Positions 49,715 through 59,190 of a DNA stretch of 64,000 nucleotides are shown here, piece by piece; within the stretch, counting starts at the first letter, position 1; every line of letters begins with the position of its first letter. The DNA is from Bacillus sp. FJAT-27225. GTDB lineage: Bacteria; Bacillota; Bacilli; Bacillales; Cytobacillaceae. The notes beneath the pieces were generated by a model that was not told the origin of the DNA, made no database searches, and saw only the letters and a list, made by a program, of their open reading frames with translations. The stretch is taken from contig NZ_MAYU01000012.1 in assembly GCF_001685025.1 (NCBI RefSeq), forward strand, positions 792,466 to 856,465, in the 5' to 3' direction. The position numbers and the translations under genes were made by a program.

Positions 49715-50891
49715 TCTGAATCCCTCCAAGGAGGTAGGTAATTTCATCAAAGTTCCTCGCGAACGCATCGACATCCCTGACACCGCCAATGTCCTGAAGT
49801 ACGGCCCGCTTGCCTTTTTTTCGTAAAATTGACGCCGTTTGGAACGCTTCCTTCCTTCGTTCCGGCGAAAAGAGTATGCAATAGATCGGCTCATCCGTTT
49901 TAATCGTGCCAAGTGCCTGAAGCAGGCGGTCAATCCTGATTGCAAATCCGGTTGCACCCGCAGTCCTGCCGAATTTTTCAAGCAGCCCATTGTACCGGCC
50001 TCCGTTCCCAAGCGGAAAACCGACCCGATCCGCATATACCTCAAACAAGATGCCTGTGTAATAGCTCATATGGCTGACAAGCGTCAGGTCAAACTTTACC
50101 CTGCTGCCTACACCATAATCCTCAAGGATTCCCCATAATTCACTCAGCTGGCCAATTGCATCCCGGCCTGTTCCGTTTTCCGTCAAACCAAGTGCATGCT
50201 CAATCACATCCGGTCCGCCGCGCAATTCGAGAAACTGTAGGAGCCGCTGCCGGTCGATGGAAGATAGTGCGAGACTATTCACGTGCTCCCGGTAGCCGAC
50301 GTAATTTTTTTCATAAAGGAATTTGCGAAGTTGCTCGGCGCGCTCGCTTGTGCCTAAAATTTGCTGAAACAGCTCCTCAACAAAACCGATGTGGCCGATT
50401 GAAATCTGGAACTCTTTCAATCCCGCCGCTTCCAGCGATTCTGTTAAAAGTGCGATCATCTCTCCGTCACATGAAACCGTCTCGTCATTCAGGCACTCTA
50501 CCCCAATTTGTTCAAACTCTGCCGGACGGCCGCCTTCACGCTGCTGGGCCCTAAATACATTTGCAGAGTATGCCAATTTCAAAGGTGTATCATCCTTCAT
50601 CAAGCGGGATGCCGCTACCCGTGCAATAGGCGCTGTCATATCAGGCCTGAGTACAAGCGTGTGCCCCTGCTGGTCAAGAAGCTTGAACAGCCGCCTGTCA
50701 AGAATTGCTGACGCCGCACCGACTGTTTCGTAATACTCCAATGCCGGTGTTTCAATAAACCGATAGCCCCATTGGCCAATCGTTTCTTCGACCGAAGTGC
50801 GCACCTTTTTCTTTTTTTCAAAAAGCTCAGGCAGCGTATCACGCATGCCCAGCGGTTTTTCAAACATAAACAAACGATCCACTCTGCTCAT
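49707..50891 (-). CDS. hisZ: ATP phosphoribosyltransferase regulatory subunit
   Basis: A 394-residue class II HisRS-like protein without tRNA synthetase activity, the regulatory partner of short HisG. It shows [35 protein letters not shown] (motif 2-like) and [33 protein letters not shown] (motif 3-like). The start is uncertain: ATG at 50891 has little room for the AAAAGG site; GTG at 50882 is better spaced. First gene of hisZGDBHAFI, with a promoter at 50942-50970. No T-box leader is seen. Confidence 0.93.
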   Translation of the reverse strand: MSRVDRLFMFEKPLGMRDTLPELFEKKKKVRTSVEETIGQWGYRFIETPALEYYETVGAASAILDRRLFKLLDQQGHTLVLRPDMTAPIARVAASRLMKDDTPLKLAYSANVFRAQQREGGRPAEFEQIGVECLNDETVSCDGEMIALLTESLEAAGLKEFQISIGHIGFVEELFQQILGTSERAEQLRKFLYEKNYVGYREHVNSLALSSIDRQRLLQFLELRGGPDVIEHALGLTENGTGRDAIGQLSELWGILEDYGVGSRVKFDLTLVSHMSYYTGILFEVYADRVGFPLGNGGRYNGLLEKFGRTAGATGFAIRIDRLLQALGTIKTDEPIYCILFSPERRKEAFQTASILRKKGKRAVLQDIGGVRDVDAFARNFDEITYLLGGIQNG

Positions 50892-50941
50892 CCTTTTCTG
50901 CGCTTATTGCTTTAGTTCGCTAATGTGATAATATATTAAAG

Positions 50942-50970
50942 ATTTTACTCCTTAGACAAAAAAACGTCAA
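50942..50970 (-). promoter_or_regulatory. SigA-type promoter of the his operon
   Basis: TTGACG (50970-50965), 17-nt spacer, TAAAAT (50947-50942) on the minus strand, about 50 nt before hisZ. Confidence 0.72.
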
Positions 50971-50985
50971 ATATAATGCTAAAAA

Positions 50986-51016
50986 AATAGCCACCCCGCG
51001 ATATGCAGGATGGCTA
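50986..51016 (-). terminator. Terminator of the CWB2 protein gene
   Basis: TAGCCATCC/GGGTGGCTA stem followed on the minus strand by TTTTTTTAGC, 14 nt after the stop codon. Confidence 0.8.
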
Positions 51017-51029
51017 CGATACTTTCCGT

Positions 51030-52742
51030 CTATTTAATGTAACCTTTCAATTGGGACTCAGTTTGGGGAGTTATCGACCCTTCCCCGCCAACAAGAAACA
51101 TCAAGTCTGTTTTTCCCCTGTTAGCCTCCAGGAAGTTTGCAACCTTCCCTTCAAGTTTTGCTGATGTTGTTAACAATATTGGGGCAAAATGATAATTTGC
51201 AAGCGGAGCTCCGGAAAGAGCATCCGGGAAGAGGTCCCCCCTAACAAAGGCTATTGTGCTTAAATCCATCCTATAGTTTGCCATACTATACTTTGCCACA
51301 TTTATACTAACTTCATAGCGGTCTTTCCCCGAAATCCGCTCCACTACGGCCCCCGGACGCAGCTGTTTCACCTTGCTGATAACCGTGTCTTTCACCGTTC
51401 CAGGTCCGCCGACAATAATGTAGTTGGATATTTCAGGATGATTTTTGATGAATGTTTCAATAGATGCTGGAATTGTGCCAGATCGGACTAGCAGAATCGG
51501 CATTCCGGCAGGTCCGGCAATCGATGAAGCAGACAGGGCATCCGGAAACACTTCCCCGCTGGCAATAATAGCCATATCCGAATCCATACCTGATGAAACC
51601 CTTTCAGCAAGACTCGCAGAGACCGCATAACGGTCACTTCCGCCAATCCGCTGGATATCGGTAACACCAAGGTTCTTCAATTGCTCTACTACAGCCGGGG
51701 AAACCGAACCTTCCCCGCCAAGAATGATTACCCTTTCCGGCTGATAATCTGCAATCCTTGCCTTAATCCGATCTTCAAGTTTATTGGTCCGAGTCAACAG
51801 AACCGGAGCATTTTCCATATATGCAAGCGGCCCACCGGACAGGGCATCAGGATACAAATCACCTCTAGCGAGAATAATCGTGTCACTTCCGAACCCCCGG
51901 TATTCAAGAACACTATAGACATTGGAAGATACCTCATAGCGATCTTTTCCCGGAATCCTCATTGTTCCTGGAAGCAGGATAGTAAACATTTCAGTGACAA
52001 TATTTTGATTTGTCCCTCTTCCGGTAAAAATGATTTCGCTTTGGCCTGCAGCCAGGTGGATATTCTCAAACTTGAACGTTCCATCATTTTCAATATTATA
52101 AACCGGATACGTTTCATTCCCATTGTTGATATCAACTTCCAAATAGTAACCATCAAAAATGCCCTCTGCCGGATAGCTTGCAAACGTTCCCTTGCTTAAC
52201 CGGATTTCGTTGCCCGGCCAGTTGGTAATTTCAAGCTTAGGAAGGATTGGGTCGGGAGCAATGTTAAAATCTCCCCTAAGAACATAGTTATAACCGACAG
52301 GCGTATCACTTAGGCCCATTGTTACAAAATAATATCCTGTCCCCTCCTCAAGTATGTACTTACCAGGGGCTGTTTCCTCTATCAGTTCCTCTGTCCCCAC
52401 CTCATAAATGAGATATTCAACATCTTCGCTGCTTCCTTGATTTTCAACCGTCAAGGTACCACCGAAAGTTACAAACCAGTATTCATGAAATTGATACATA
52501 TCAATTTTATTAGCAAGCGTAACGGAAGTGGCATTCGTCTCTGTGCTGGCAGCCGTTAGCTGAACCGGTGCAGGCTCAACCCTGTCAGCAGCCATGCTCA
52601 GATATTGCTCTGCTTTTAATTTTTCATTTCCCTCCGAAACCGCAGGGCCGCTGTTAGCACGGGCGGGCAAGTTCGTCATGACGCATGAAGCTACAAGGAA
52701 AACAGTTGCTAGGCTTAAAGATAGTTTTGAAACTAGTTTCAT
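51030..52742 (-). CDS. Exported cell-wall-binding protein with three CWB2 repeats
   Basis: A 570-residue exported protein. N-terminal signal sequence MKLVSKLSLSLATVFLVASC (the VASC is also a plausible lipobox with Cys20; type I cleavage after ARA is the alternative). A region of about 240 residues follows without a family I recognise, containing a PPC-like stretch (YWFVTFGGTLTVENQGSSEDVEY, YFVTMGLSDTPVGYNYVLRG). Three tandem CWB2 repeats of about 95 residues (about 280-570) each hold a DRYEVS-type start, a LARGDLFPDALSG-type core and a GGEGSVS-type end; these bind anionic wall polymers. It is monocistronic between hisZ and the yvoF block, where B. subtilis has no such gene. Confidence 0.88.
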   Translation of the reverse strand: MKLVSKLSLSLATVFLVASCVMTNLPARANSGPAVSEGNEKLKAEQYLSMAADRVEPAPVQLTAASTETNATSVTLANKIDMYQFHEYWFVTFGGTLTVENQGSSEDVEYLIYEVGTEELIEETAPGKYILEEGTGYYFVTMGLSDTPVGYNYVLRGDFNIAPDPILPKLEITNWPGNEIRLSKGTFASYPAEGIFDGYYLEVDINNGNETYPVYNIENDGTFKFENIHLAAGQSEIIFTGRGTNQNIVTEMFTILLPGTMRIPGKDRYEVSSNVYSVLEYRGFGSDTIILARGDLYPDALSGGPLAYMENAPVLLTRTNKLEDRIKARIADYQPERVIILGGEGSVSPAVVEQLKNLGVTDIQRIGGSDRYAVSASLAERVSSGMDSDMAIIASGEVFPDALSASSIAGPAGMPILLVRSGTIPASIETFIKNHPEISNYIIVGGPGTVKDTVISKVKQLRPGAVVERISGKDRYEVSINVAKYSMANYRMDLSTIAFVRGDLFPDALSGAPLANYHFAPILLTTSAKLEGKVANFLEANRGKTDLMFLVGGEGSITPQTESQLKGYIK

Positions 52743-52858
52743 GGTAGCGCTCCTATTATTATATTTTGAAATACGAATCTATTTTAGCAGATTCTGGTGC
52801 TTACGAATTGGGAGAAACTACTCATTTTTACAAAATTCTTTCTATTCTATCAAAAAAA

Positions 52859-53164
52859 AGCTATGTTAAACAACGTTGTTGATTTCCGCTTCAGGCGCTT
52901 CGCTTTCCACGGGCGGCCTGGGAGCCTGTCTAGCTGCGGCTCCTAGCTCCTCGAGGTCGCTTCGGTCCTTCAGTTGAAGTCAAAGAACGACTTCTGCTTC
53001 AGGCCCTCCAGCGCTTGTCGGAGCTGGGCAGTCGCCTCCGCTTTTCTTTCTCCTCGGCGCAAGCGCCTGCGGGGTCTCCCACTGACCTTTTCTCCCGTAG
53101 GAGTCTTCGCGCCTTCCGCTTCAATCAACAATGCTAATAATCAACAATATTTATTAACATAGCT
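52859..53164. repeat. Composite REP/MITE-like element, copy 2
   Basis: A 306-bp element bounded by perfect 11-bp inverted arms AGCTATGTTAA (52859-52869) and its complement (53154-53164). The outer parts of the core (TTCCGCTTCAGGCGCTTCGC ... GAGTCTTCGCGCCTTCCGCT) match copy 1 at 4770-4885. The middle (about 52918-53045) carries other GC-rich motifs (AGCTGCGGCTCCTAGCTCCT, TCGAGGTCGCTTCGGTCC, CCAGCGCTTGTCGGAGCTGG) that look like a second dispersed element inserted into the first. No coding sequence. Confidence 0.75.
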
Positions 53165-53169
53165 AAAAA

Positions 53170-53202
53170 AAAGAGAGCCTCCACATCAGCGGAAAGCTCC
53201 CT
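53170..53202 (-). terminator. Terminator of the hprK-yvoF operon
   Basis: GAGC...TCC/GGA...GCTC imperfect stem followed on the minus strand by TCTTTTTTTTAG, directly after yvoF. Confidence 0.7.
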
Positions 53203-53205
53203 ACA

Positions 53206-53739
53206 TTATTGATTCGTACCATAAATCGGGTCTTGTTCATTTCGTTTAGCGAGTTCTTCGGCGGTGTAGATCATCCGCATCGGGTTGCCGCCGACAAACG
53301 AGCCGGCCGGGACGTCCTTATGGACAAGGGTTCCGGCGGAAACAATCGCACCGTCCCCAATGACGACACCAGGGAGGATGGTCGAGTTGGCGCCAATCAT
53401 GACTTCGCTGCCAATCCGCACCTCGCCCAGGCGGTATTCTTTAATCAGATACTCGTGAGCGAGGATCGTTGTATTGTAGCCAATCACGGTGTTGCGCCCG
53501 ACCGAAATCTTTTCCGGGAACATGCAATCCAGCATCACCATCAGCGCGAACGAGGTCTGTTCGCCGACGTTCATCCCTAGGAAATTCCGGTACAGCCAGT
53601 TCTTCATTCCAAGAAACGGCGTATAGCGGGCCAACTGGATGACAGCGAAGTTCTTGACTACTTTTAAAAAAGGGACGGTTTTGTATATATGCCAAAGCGA
53701 ATTTGCGCCTTCGACGGGATACCGCTCAGTGCGCCTCAT
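53206..53739 (-). CDS. yvoF: Acyltransferase of the hexapeptide-repeat family (YvoF-like)
   Basis: A 177-residue left-handed beta-helix acyltransferase. Hexapeptide repeats are clear in [51 protein letters not shown] (about residues 103-153), and the N-terminal part has [44 protein letters not shown]. The acceptor is unknown; O-acetylation of a cell envelope sugar is typical. Its start overlaps ppaX by 4 nt. Last gene of hprK-lgt-yvoD-ppaX-yvoF. Confidence 0.9.
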   Translation of the reverse strand: MRRTERYPVEGANSLWHIYKTVPFLKVVKNFAVIQLARYTPFLGMKNWLYRNFLGMNVGEQTSFALMVMLDCMFPEKISVGRNTVIGYNTTILAHEYLIKEYRLGEVRIGSEVMIGANSTILPGVVIGDGAIVSAGTLVHKDVPAGSFVGGNPMRMIYTAEELAKRNEQDPIYGTNQ

Positions 53740-54383
53740 TCCGCCTTTGCCTCTACAATATCGAGGATATCGGCCATGCTTTCAAGCATGAAGTCCGGCT
53801 CGAATTTTTCCAAGTACTCACGGCCCTTGGCTGACCAGGCAACCCCCGCGGTCTTTGTCCCCGCGTTTTTACCCGCCAGGATGTCGTGGTAGTTGTCGCC
53901 GACCATAATGGCTGTATCCGGATTTGAGCCCAATTTTTCCAAAGCAAGCAGGATCGGTTCCGGGTCGGGCTTTTCCTTTGTCACATGGTCAAGGGCGACA
54001 ATAACGTCAAAGTACTCGTCCAGTTTGGAAAGCTTCAAACCCTTCAAAACGACATCATGCATTTTTGTCGTGACGATGCCAAGCTTGTAGCCGCCTTCTT
54101 TCAATTCCTTGACCGCTTCCAGGACACCGGTGAATTCCTTGACAAGAGTGTCATGGTTTTCAAGATTGAAATTTCGATAGGTAAGAATCATTTCTTCGAC
54201 GTTGTCCGGATCCATCGCACCGAACGTCTCGCGGAGGGATGGCCCCATGAACGGGAGAACGTCATCCCGGCTGTATTTATTCGGATAGTAAATACCCAGC
54301 GTATGCACGAACGACTGAATGATTAAGTCGTTCGTATCAATCAGCGTTCCATCGAGGTCGAACAGGATTGTATCAATTTTCAT
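53736..54383 (-). CDS. ppaX: Pyrophosphatase PpaX (HAD family)
   Basis: A 215-residue HAD hydrolase with motif [13 protein letters not shown] near residues 7-18, motif II VTTKMH, and motif [18 protein letters not shown]. PpaX hydrolyses the pyrophosphate produced when HPrK/P dephosphorylates Ser-P-HPr, which explains its place in the hprK operon. The start is the ATG at 54383, giving the family length; the frame runs open to 54527 but without conservation. It overlaps yvoF by 4 nt. Confidence 0.94.
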   Translation of the reverse strand: MKIDTILFDLDGTLIDTNDLIIQSFVHTLGIYYPNKYSRDDVLPFMGPSLRETFGAMDPDNVEEMILTYRNFNLENHDTLVKEFTGVLEAVKELKEGGYKLGIVTTKMHDVVLKGLKLSKLDEYFDVIVALDHVTKEKPDPEPILLALEKLGSNPDTAIMVGDNYHDILAGKNAGTKTAGVAWSAKGREYLEKFEPDFMLESMADILDIVEAKAE

Positions 54384-54418
54384 ACCGAGGTAGCTTCCTT
54401 TCCATCTTAAAAAACAGC

Positions 54419-55360
54419 TTAAACATTGATTTCTTTCCGGCGAATCATGCCGGCCCGCTTCCAGATTGAGCCGACAATCAGCGTCAGCAGAACAGCGACG
54501 CCAATCCTGATGAGCAAGAGCGGCCAAACTGGAATGCCAAGCGGAATAAAAATAAGTGTATCCTCGACAACCGCATGGCAGGAAACGAGGAAAATGAATG
54601 CGAGCGTTACATCCTTTTTACTGACACCATCTTCTTCGACAGCCTGGATCATGACTCCAGCTCCGTAAGCAAGACCAAACAGGAGCCCCGCTGCCATCGT
54701 TGTCGATGTATTTTCCTGCATGCCGAGCGTGCGTGTCAATGGCGCCATTGTTTTCGAAAACTTGCCAAGCCACTGCAGGTCTTTTAACACCTGGATTGCA
54801 ATCATAAGCGGAATGACAATTAGAGCAAGCTGGACAATGCCAATGCCGGCCTTCTCAACTGCCTCAAGCAGGATTGCAGCCGTTCCGACAGCCGGTTCAT
54901 CTGTTGCCTGGATGAAGCCGTACACCGCCCGGCTGCCGCCTCCATGCCAGACAAGATTGATGACCGCCGCAGAAATGAACGCCAGCCCAAGCCTGACGGT
55001 AAGCACAATCCAAATTTTCACGCCAGCTTTCATCGCAACGGTGCTTTCAATAATCAAGTTATGTGAAAAGCTCAGCATCACCGCAAGGATAAATACTTCT
55101 TTTACGGTAAAATCAAGAGTCAGAATCGCTCCGATTGCAGCATAAAGGTTCAGGAAATTGCCGAGCACAAGCGGAATCGCTGCCTCCCCAGGCAAGCCAA
55201 TCAGCCTCATCAGCGGCTCAATCGCCTTCATCAGCCATGGCAAAACAGGTGTATATTGTAAAATGGACACGATCAGCGTGACCGGAAAAATCACTTTCCC
55301 AAGCGACCACGTGGTCTTCATGCCAACCAGGAGCCCTTTTTTAAATGAATCAGCCAGCAT
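54419..55360 (-). CDS. yvoD: Nucleoside-recognition (Gate) domain membrane protein YvoD
   Basis: A 313-residue polytopic membrane protein with two Gate/nucleoside-recognition-like halves, about eight hydrophobic segments and motifs such as [38 protein letters not shown] and the mirrored [30 protein letters not shown]. Substrate and function are unknown. It is in the conserved position between lgt and ppaX. A 125-nt gap holding a 20-21-nt repeat separates it from lgt. Confidence 0.88.
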   Translation of the reverse strand: MLADSFKKGLLVGMKTTWSLGKVIFPVTLIVSILQYTPVLPWLMKAIEPLMRLIGLPGEAAIPLVLGNFLNLYAAIGAILTLDFTVKEVFILAVMLSFSHNLIIESTVAMKAGVKIWIVLTVRLGLAFISAAVINLVWHGGGSRAVYGFIQATDEPAVGTAAILLEAVEKAGIGIVQLALIVIPLMIAIQVLKDLQWLGKFSKTMAPLTRTLGMQENTSTTMAAGLLFGLAYGAGVMIQAVEEDGVSKKDVTLAFIFLVSCHAVVEDTLIFIPLGIPVWPLLLIRIGVAVLLTLIVGSIWKRAGMIRRKEINV

Positions 55361-55404
55361 ATCTTTAAAATTCCTCCGGTCCTGTTTCCAGAATATTCTG
55401 CACT

Positions 55405-55485
55405 TAAAGAATTATTTCTAAAATCGCTGAATTGTTGAAAAAACTGTTCGAATTCATGAAAAAACCGCTGAATTATGACGAATTA
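55405..55485. repeat. 20-21-nt helically spaced repeat, locus G
   Basis: GAATT words start at 55409, 55429, 55450, 55470 and 55480, spaced 20, 21, 20 and 10 nt; two 21-nt units end in ...TGAAAAAAC. It lies between lgt and yvoD inside the operon. Confidence 0.65.
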
Positions 55486-56325
55486 TTAGTTCGCTACTAC
55501 GTCCTTACCAGCTCCATCGTCATCAAGATACCGCGCCTCAGCAAGGCCTTTTTTACGCCGATAGACTATCAGCGCTACCGCGGCAACAATCAGGACGAGC
55601 GAAATGACCTGCGCAATTCGAAGCGGCCCAAGCATCAGGCTGTCCGTACGTAATCCTTCGATGAAGAAGCGCCCAACAGAATACCAAATCACGTATGCAA
55701 GGAAGCTTTCCCCGCGGCGCAAATTGACGCGGCGAAGCCAGAGCAGCAAAGCAAACCCGAGGAAATTCCACAATGACTCATACAAAAAAGTCGGGTGATA
55801 GTAAACTCCGTTGATTTCCATCTGGTTGACAATCCAGTCCGGCAGCATCAGCCCTTCGAGGAAATCACGTGATACTTCTCCGCCATGCGCCTCCTGGTTC
55901 ATGAAATTTCCCCAGCGGCCAATCGCCTGGCCAAGGATTATGCTTGGCGCCGCAATGTCTGCGAGCTTCCAGAATGATATACCGCGCGCCCGTGTAAAGA
56001 AGTACGCTGTCAAGACTGAGCCGATCAGCGCACCATGAATCGCAATCCCGCCTTGCCAAATCTTAATAATATCACCGGGATTGTCCGCATAAAGCTCCCA
56101 TTGAAAAATGACATAATAAATCCGAGCCGAAAGAATCGCAATCGGGATTGCCCAAATCATTAAATCGGGGAATGTCTCCTTATGCAACCCCCTCCGGTCA
56201 CCTTCGCGCATCGCCAGATACAGTGCAAGTGCAAGCCCAGTGCCGATAATCAGCCCATACCAGTGTACCTGAAACGGCCCAAGTGAAAACGCAATCGGAT
56301 CAAGTGCAGCATACTTGTCTTCCAT
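55486..56325 (-). CDS. lgt: Prolipoprotein diacylglyceryl transferase
   Basis: A 279-residue membrane enzyme that transfers diacylglycerol from phosphatidylglycerol to the lipobox cysteine of prelipoproteins. About seven hydrophobic segments; the Lgt signature [16 protein letters not shown] near residues 135-150 contains the essential Arg and His-Gly-Gly region, and [12 protein letters not shown] follows. I choose the ATG at 56325, 7 nt after AAGGAG; the ATG at 56331 is too close. It lies between hprK and yvoD as in B. subtilis. The lipoproteins of this window would be its substrates. Confidence 0.96.
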   Translation of the reverse strand: MEDKYAALDPIAFSLGPFQVHWYGLIIGTGLALALYLAMREGDRRGLHKETFPDLMIWAIPIAILSARIYYVIFQWELYADNPGDIIKIWQGGIAIHGALIGSVLTAYFFTRARGISFWKLADIAAPSIILGQAIGRWGNFMNQEAHGGEVSRDFLEGLMLPDWIVNQMEINGVYYHPTFLYESLWNFLGFALLLWLRRVNLRRGESFLAYVIWYSVGRFFIEGLRTDSLMLGPLRIAQVISLVLIVAAVALIVYRRKKGLAEARYLDDDGAGKDVVAN

Positions 56326-56362
56326 CCTCATTCTCCTTCATTCTCTCTGTTTTTTAAAAAAG

Positions 56363-57301
56363 CTAGAGCATATCTTCATGGTCGCCATCACCAATGGCAT
56401 GGTTCAGCTTTTCAGTGAACTGCTGGGCAGCATTGACGCCCATTCTCTTGAGTCTGTAATTCATTGCAGCCACTTCAATAATAACGGCAAGGTTTCGCCC
56501 TGGGCGGACAGGTACGGTCAGCTTGGTAATTTCAGAGTCCAGAATCTTAAGTTTTTCCTCATCAAGACCGAGGCGGTCATATTGCTTGTGCTTGTCCCAA
56601 ATTTCAAGGTCAATGTTCATCGTGATTCGCTTGTGGCTCCGGACAGCGCCCGCCCCGAACAAAGTCATTACATTGATAATTCCAAGACCGCGAATTTCCA
56701 GCAAATGCTCAATTAACTCAGGAGAGGTACCGGTTAACACATCCTGGTCTTCCTGGCGAATTTCAACACAGTCATCGGCAACCAGCCGATGGCCGCGCTT
56801 AACGAGTTCAAGAGCGGTCTCACTTTTACCAACACCGCTCTTGCCGGTGATTAACACACCGACACCGTACACATCAACCAAAACCCCGTGAACAGCTGTC
56901 GTCGGCGCAAGCTTTGCTTCGAGGAAGTTAGTGAGGTTCCCAGAGAAACGGGTTGTCTTTTGGCCTGTCCTAAGCACAGGCACCGAATCGCGTTCAGCGG
57001 CTTCAATCAGTTCAGGCGGCACTTCCTGCCCGCGTGTAATAATGACAGCCGGGGTAATGTCGGTACAAAGTTCCTCCATCCTGGCAACGCGTTCAGTCTT
57101 TTCCAGCCTTTCAAAAAACGTAAGTTCGGTCATGCCAAGCAGCTGGATCCTGTCTGCAGGATAATAGTTGAAATAGCCTGCAAGCTCAAGGCCAGGCCGT
57201 GACAGGTCACTCGTTGTAATCGGCCGGTCTATTCCCTCTTCACCACAAATGAGTTCCAGCTTGAAATGTTCATAAATATCCCTGGTGCGTACTTTTTGCA
57301 A
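56363..57301 (-). CDS. hprK: HPr kinase/phosphorylase
   Basis: A 312-residue bifunctional enzyme that phosphorylates Ser46 of HPr and Crh with ATP or PPi and reverses it with phosphate. The C-terminal catalytic domain has Walker [10 protein letters not shown] near residue 153-161, the [11 protein letters not shown] motif and the family signature [19 protein letters not shown]. It is the sensor of carbon catabolite repression. The start is a TTG at 57301, 8 nt after GGGGG, giving [22 protein letters not shown], aligned with the B. subtilis N-terminus. Its partner Crh is at 36601 and PpaX is in its own operon. Confidence 0.96.
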   Translation of the reverse strand: MQKVRTRDIYEHFKLELICGEEGIDRPITTSDLSRPGLELAGYFNYYPADRIQLLGMTELTFFERLEKTERVARMEELCTDITPAVIITRGQEVPPELIEAAERDSVPVLRTGQKTTRFSGNLTNFLEAKLAPTTAVHGVLVDVYGVGVLITGKSGVGKSETALELVKRGHRLVADDCVEIRQEDQDVLTGTSPELIEHLLEIRGLGIINVMTLFGAGAVRSHKRITMNIDLEIWDKHKQYDRLGLDEEKLKILDSEITKLTVPVRPGRNLAVIIEVAAMNYRLKRMGVNAAQQFTEKLNHAIGDGDHEDML

Positions 57302-57718
57302 ACTCGGTTCCCCCTTCTCGACTCAATTGTAAAGTTATATATAAACCGTCGATTTAAATGCAGTTTATCATTCTTCCTATTTTAGCATTAATTGTCCTGG
57401 AACCAAAGAGTGGAATTCCGGGTTTAGACAGCACAGCGATTACGCCCTATACTGAAACTTAGCAAACGGCTGAATTTAGCAAGGCTGATGCTTTACAAGG
57501 GTTTCCCCGATCATTAAATGACTACTTATATTTTGCAAATGTAACCTTTATGTCCATTCAAGCCCTGAACGCCTATTGGTTACATTTGATACTAATTCAA
57601 GACTCAAACCGTAACCAAGAGTGTCTAGTTAGAAATTAGACTAAAATGGTATCGATAACCTTATTGAGGACGTTTTAACTGATATTTTTAGATAGTGATT
57701 TACAAAAGGAGGAAGATT
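57302..57718. other. Divergent region between hprK and ynfA with an inverted repeat
   Basis: A 417-nt gap. The only clear structure is a perfect 11-bp inverted repeat, CAAATGTAACC at 57536-57546 and GGTTACATTTG at 57578-57588, with a 31-nt centre. It has no T-run. It could be a two-site operator or a decayed small mobile element. Nothing else is recognised. Confidence 0.5.
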
Positions 57719-58047
57719 ATGGCTGCTTCAATTTTATTATTTATATTAGCAGGTCTTGCGGAAATTGGCGGAGGGTATTTGGTGTGGCTATGGCTTAGGG
57801 AAAGCAGGCCGTTATGGTACGGAATTGCCGGCAGCTTAATTCTTGTGGCGTACGGCGTCATCCCAACATTACAGAAATTCCCGACCTTTGGCCGGGTGTA
57901 CGCTGCTTATGGGGGAGTGTTTGTTATCCTGGCGGTACTATGGGGCTGTGGGGTGTCGACAAAAAGACTCCAGACCTGTATGACTGGATCGGAGCGGCAA
58001 TTTGTCTTGTCGGGGTTTCGGTCATACTGTGGGCACCCCGAAACTGA
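57719..58047 (+). pseudogene. ynfA: YnfA family membrane protein, frameshifted
   Basis: The first frame from the ATG at 57719 (GGAGGAAG upstream) reads [34 protein letters not shown] ... [12 protein letters not shown], the normal YnfA/UPF0060 four-helix protein up to about residue 76, then loses similarity. The next frame continues with [31 protein letters not shown], the proper YnfA C-terminus, ending at 58047. The break lies at about 57946-57956 where TGTGGGG stands for the expected TGGGG, i.e. a TG duplication. The gene is therefore split unless this is a sequencing error. Intact members are about 108 residues; their function is uncertain (small multidrug resistance-like fold). Confidence 0.85.
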
Positions 58048-58143
58048 CAAGGTTTTGTCACTATTTTTCTAGTTTGGCATGTCCTTTGTGATGCTTTTTC
58101 CATATATAAAAGATGAAAACAGTATGGAAAGGAGCTGTCAAAA

Positions 58144-58953
58144 ATGAAGATTATGCTGGATGCTGGCCATGGCTATTCAACGGCTGGAAAACGAAGCCCT
58201 TCTGGGATGAAGGAGTTCGAATTTAACCGGGCTGTTGCCGCCTATGCACGTCAGGAGCTTGAAACCCATCATAATGTAACGGTTTATTTCGCCCACTCCG
58301 ATAATCATGATGTACCTCTCCAGGAAAGGACAGACAAAGCAAATAGGCTGAACGTCGGCGCCTATATTTCGATTCATGCAAATGCCTATCAATCTACATG
58401 GAACAGCGCCAATGGAATTGACACATTCGTCTATATTACTAAACCGACGGAAGCGTATGAGCTTGCACTAAAGGTACAAAGTCACCTGGTTGCAATGACT
58501 GGCCGTCGGAACAGGGGGGTAAAGACCGCAGACTTCCACGTGTTGCGCGAGACAAACATGACCTCCATCTTATGCGAATGCGGATTTATGACAAACAAGG
58601 AAGAGGAAGCGTTGCTCCGGTCGGATACATACAGAAGGACAGTCGCCAGGGCGATTGTAGCCGGGATTGCCGAACAGTATCATTTGAATAAAAAATCCGC
58701 TACAAAACATGCTCCAAAACCGGATATTGGCGCTGATCTGTACAAAGTTCAGGCGGGTGCTTTCAAAGACAGGCAAAACGCAAATGTCCTCTTAGAGCGG
58801 TTGAAGGCCAAAGGCCATGAAAGCTTTGTTATTAAGGAAACGCACGGGTTCTTTAAAGTTCAGTCCCGCACTTTTCAAAACAAGGAAAATGCCGATACCC
58901 TCGTAAAAAAGCTTTCTCGCGACAGGTTCGACGCCTTTGTCTATCGAGACTAA
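58144..58953 (+). CDS. N-acetylmuramoyl-L-alanine amidase with SPOR domain
   Basis: A 269-residue protein: amidase_3 domain (about 1-175) with LDAGHGYSTAGKRSPSG (first Zn His), EFEFNRAV (Glu), ISIHANAYQS (second His) and SILCECGFMTNKEE (catalytic Glu), then a C-terminal SPOR repeat (about 195-269, LYKVQAGAFKDRQNANVLLERLKAKGHESFV and FFKVQSRTF) that binds denuded glycan. There is no signal peptide, as in the mother-cell autolysins CwlC/CwlV of B. subtilis or in phage endolysins. It cleaves the amide between muramic acid and the stem peptide. Single gene with a GGAG site and a terminator. Confidence 0.9.
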   Translation: MKIMLDAGHGYSTAGKRSPSGMKEFEFNRAVAAYARQELETHHNVTVYFAHSDNHDVPLQERTDKANRLNVGAYISIHANAYQSTWNSANGIDTFVYITKPTEAYELALKVQSHLVAMTGRRNRGVKTADFHVLRETNMTSILCECGFMTNKEEEALLRSDTYRRTVARAIVAGIAEQYHLNKKSATKHAPKPDIGADLYKVQAGAFKDRQNANVLLERLKAKGHESFVIKETHGFFKVQSRTFQNKENADTLVKKLSRDRFDAFVYRD

Positions 58954-58980
58954 TTCCCGCAGATTTGCGGGAATTTTTTT
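58952..58980 (+). terminator. Terminator of the amidase gene
   Basis: AATTCCCGC/GCGGGAATT perfect stem, 6-nt loop, followed by TTTTTTCG. Confidence 0.9.
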
Positions 58981-59134
58981 CGGGTCATGAATAGTCGATC
59001 ACTTGAAAAGACATTTGACAAACCAAATAAATGACAAAATTACCTTCAAATCCGCGAAATGTGATTCAACGCGCCGATAAATGAGGATCCTCCACCTCAA
59101 AACTATATCTACTTACCCCACGCCCCTGCACAAA

Positions 59135-59167
59135 GAAAAAACCCGCCTGGCTAGGGAGGCCGGCGGG
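59135..59167 (-). terminator. Terminator of the yvl operon
   Basis: GC-rich stem CCCGCCGGCC/GG..GGCGGG around 59142-59167, followed on the minus strand by TTTTTTCTTTG. Confidence 0.8.
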
Positions 59168-59190
59168 AGAAATCCATATTGACCTGCACA

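Noticed and set aside
49715..50044. N-terminal extension of HisG
   Set aside because: The stretch is hisZ coding sequence in another frame; HisG starts at [12 protein letters not shown] after GGAGGG.
50892..51029. T-box leader for the his operon
   Set aside because: No specifier stem or T-box sequence; a plain SigA promoter sits about 50 nt before hisZ.
54384..54527. N-terminal extension of PpaX
   Set aside because: The HAD family starts at [13 protein letters not shown]; the extension overlaps the end of yvoD and is not conserved.
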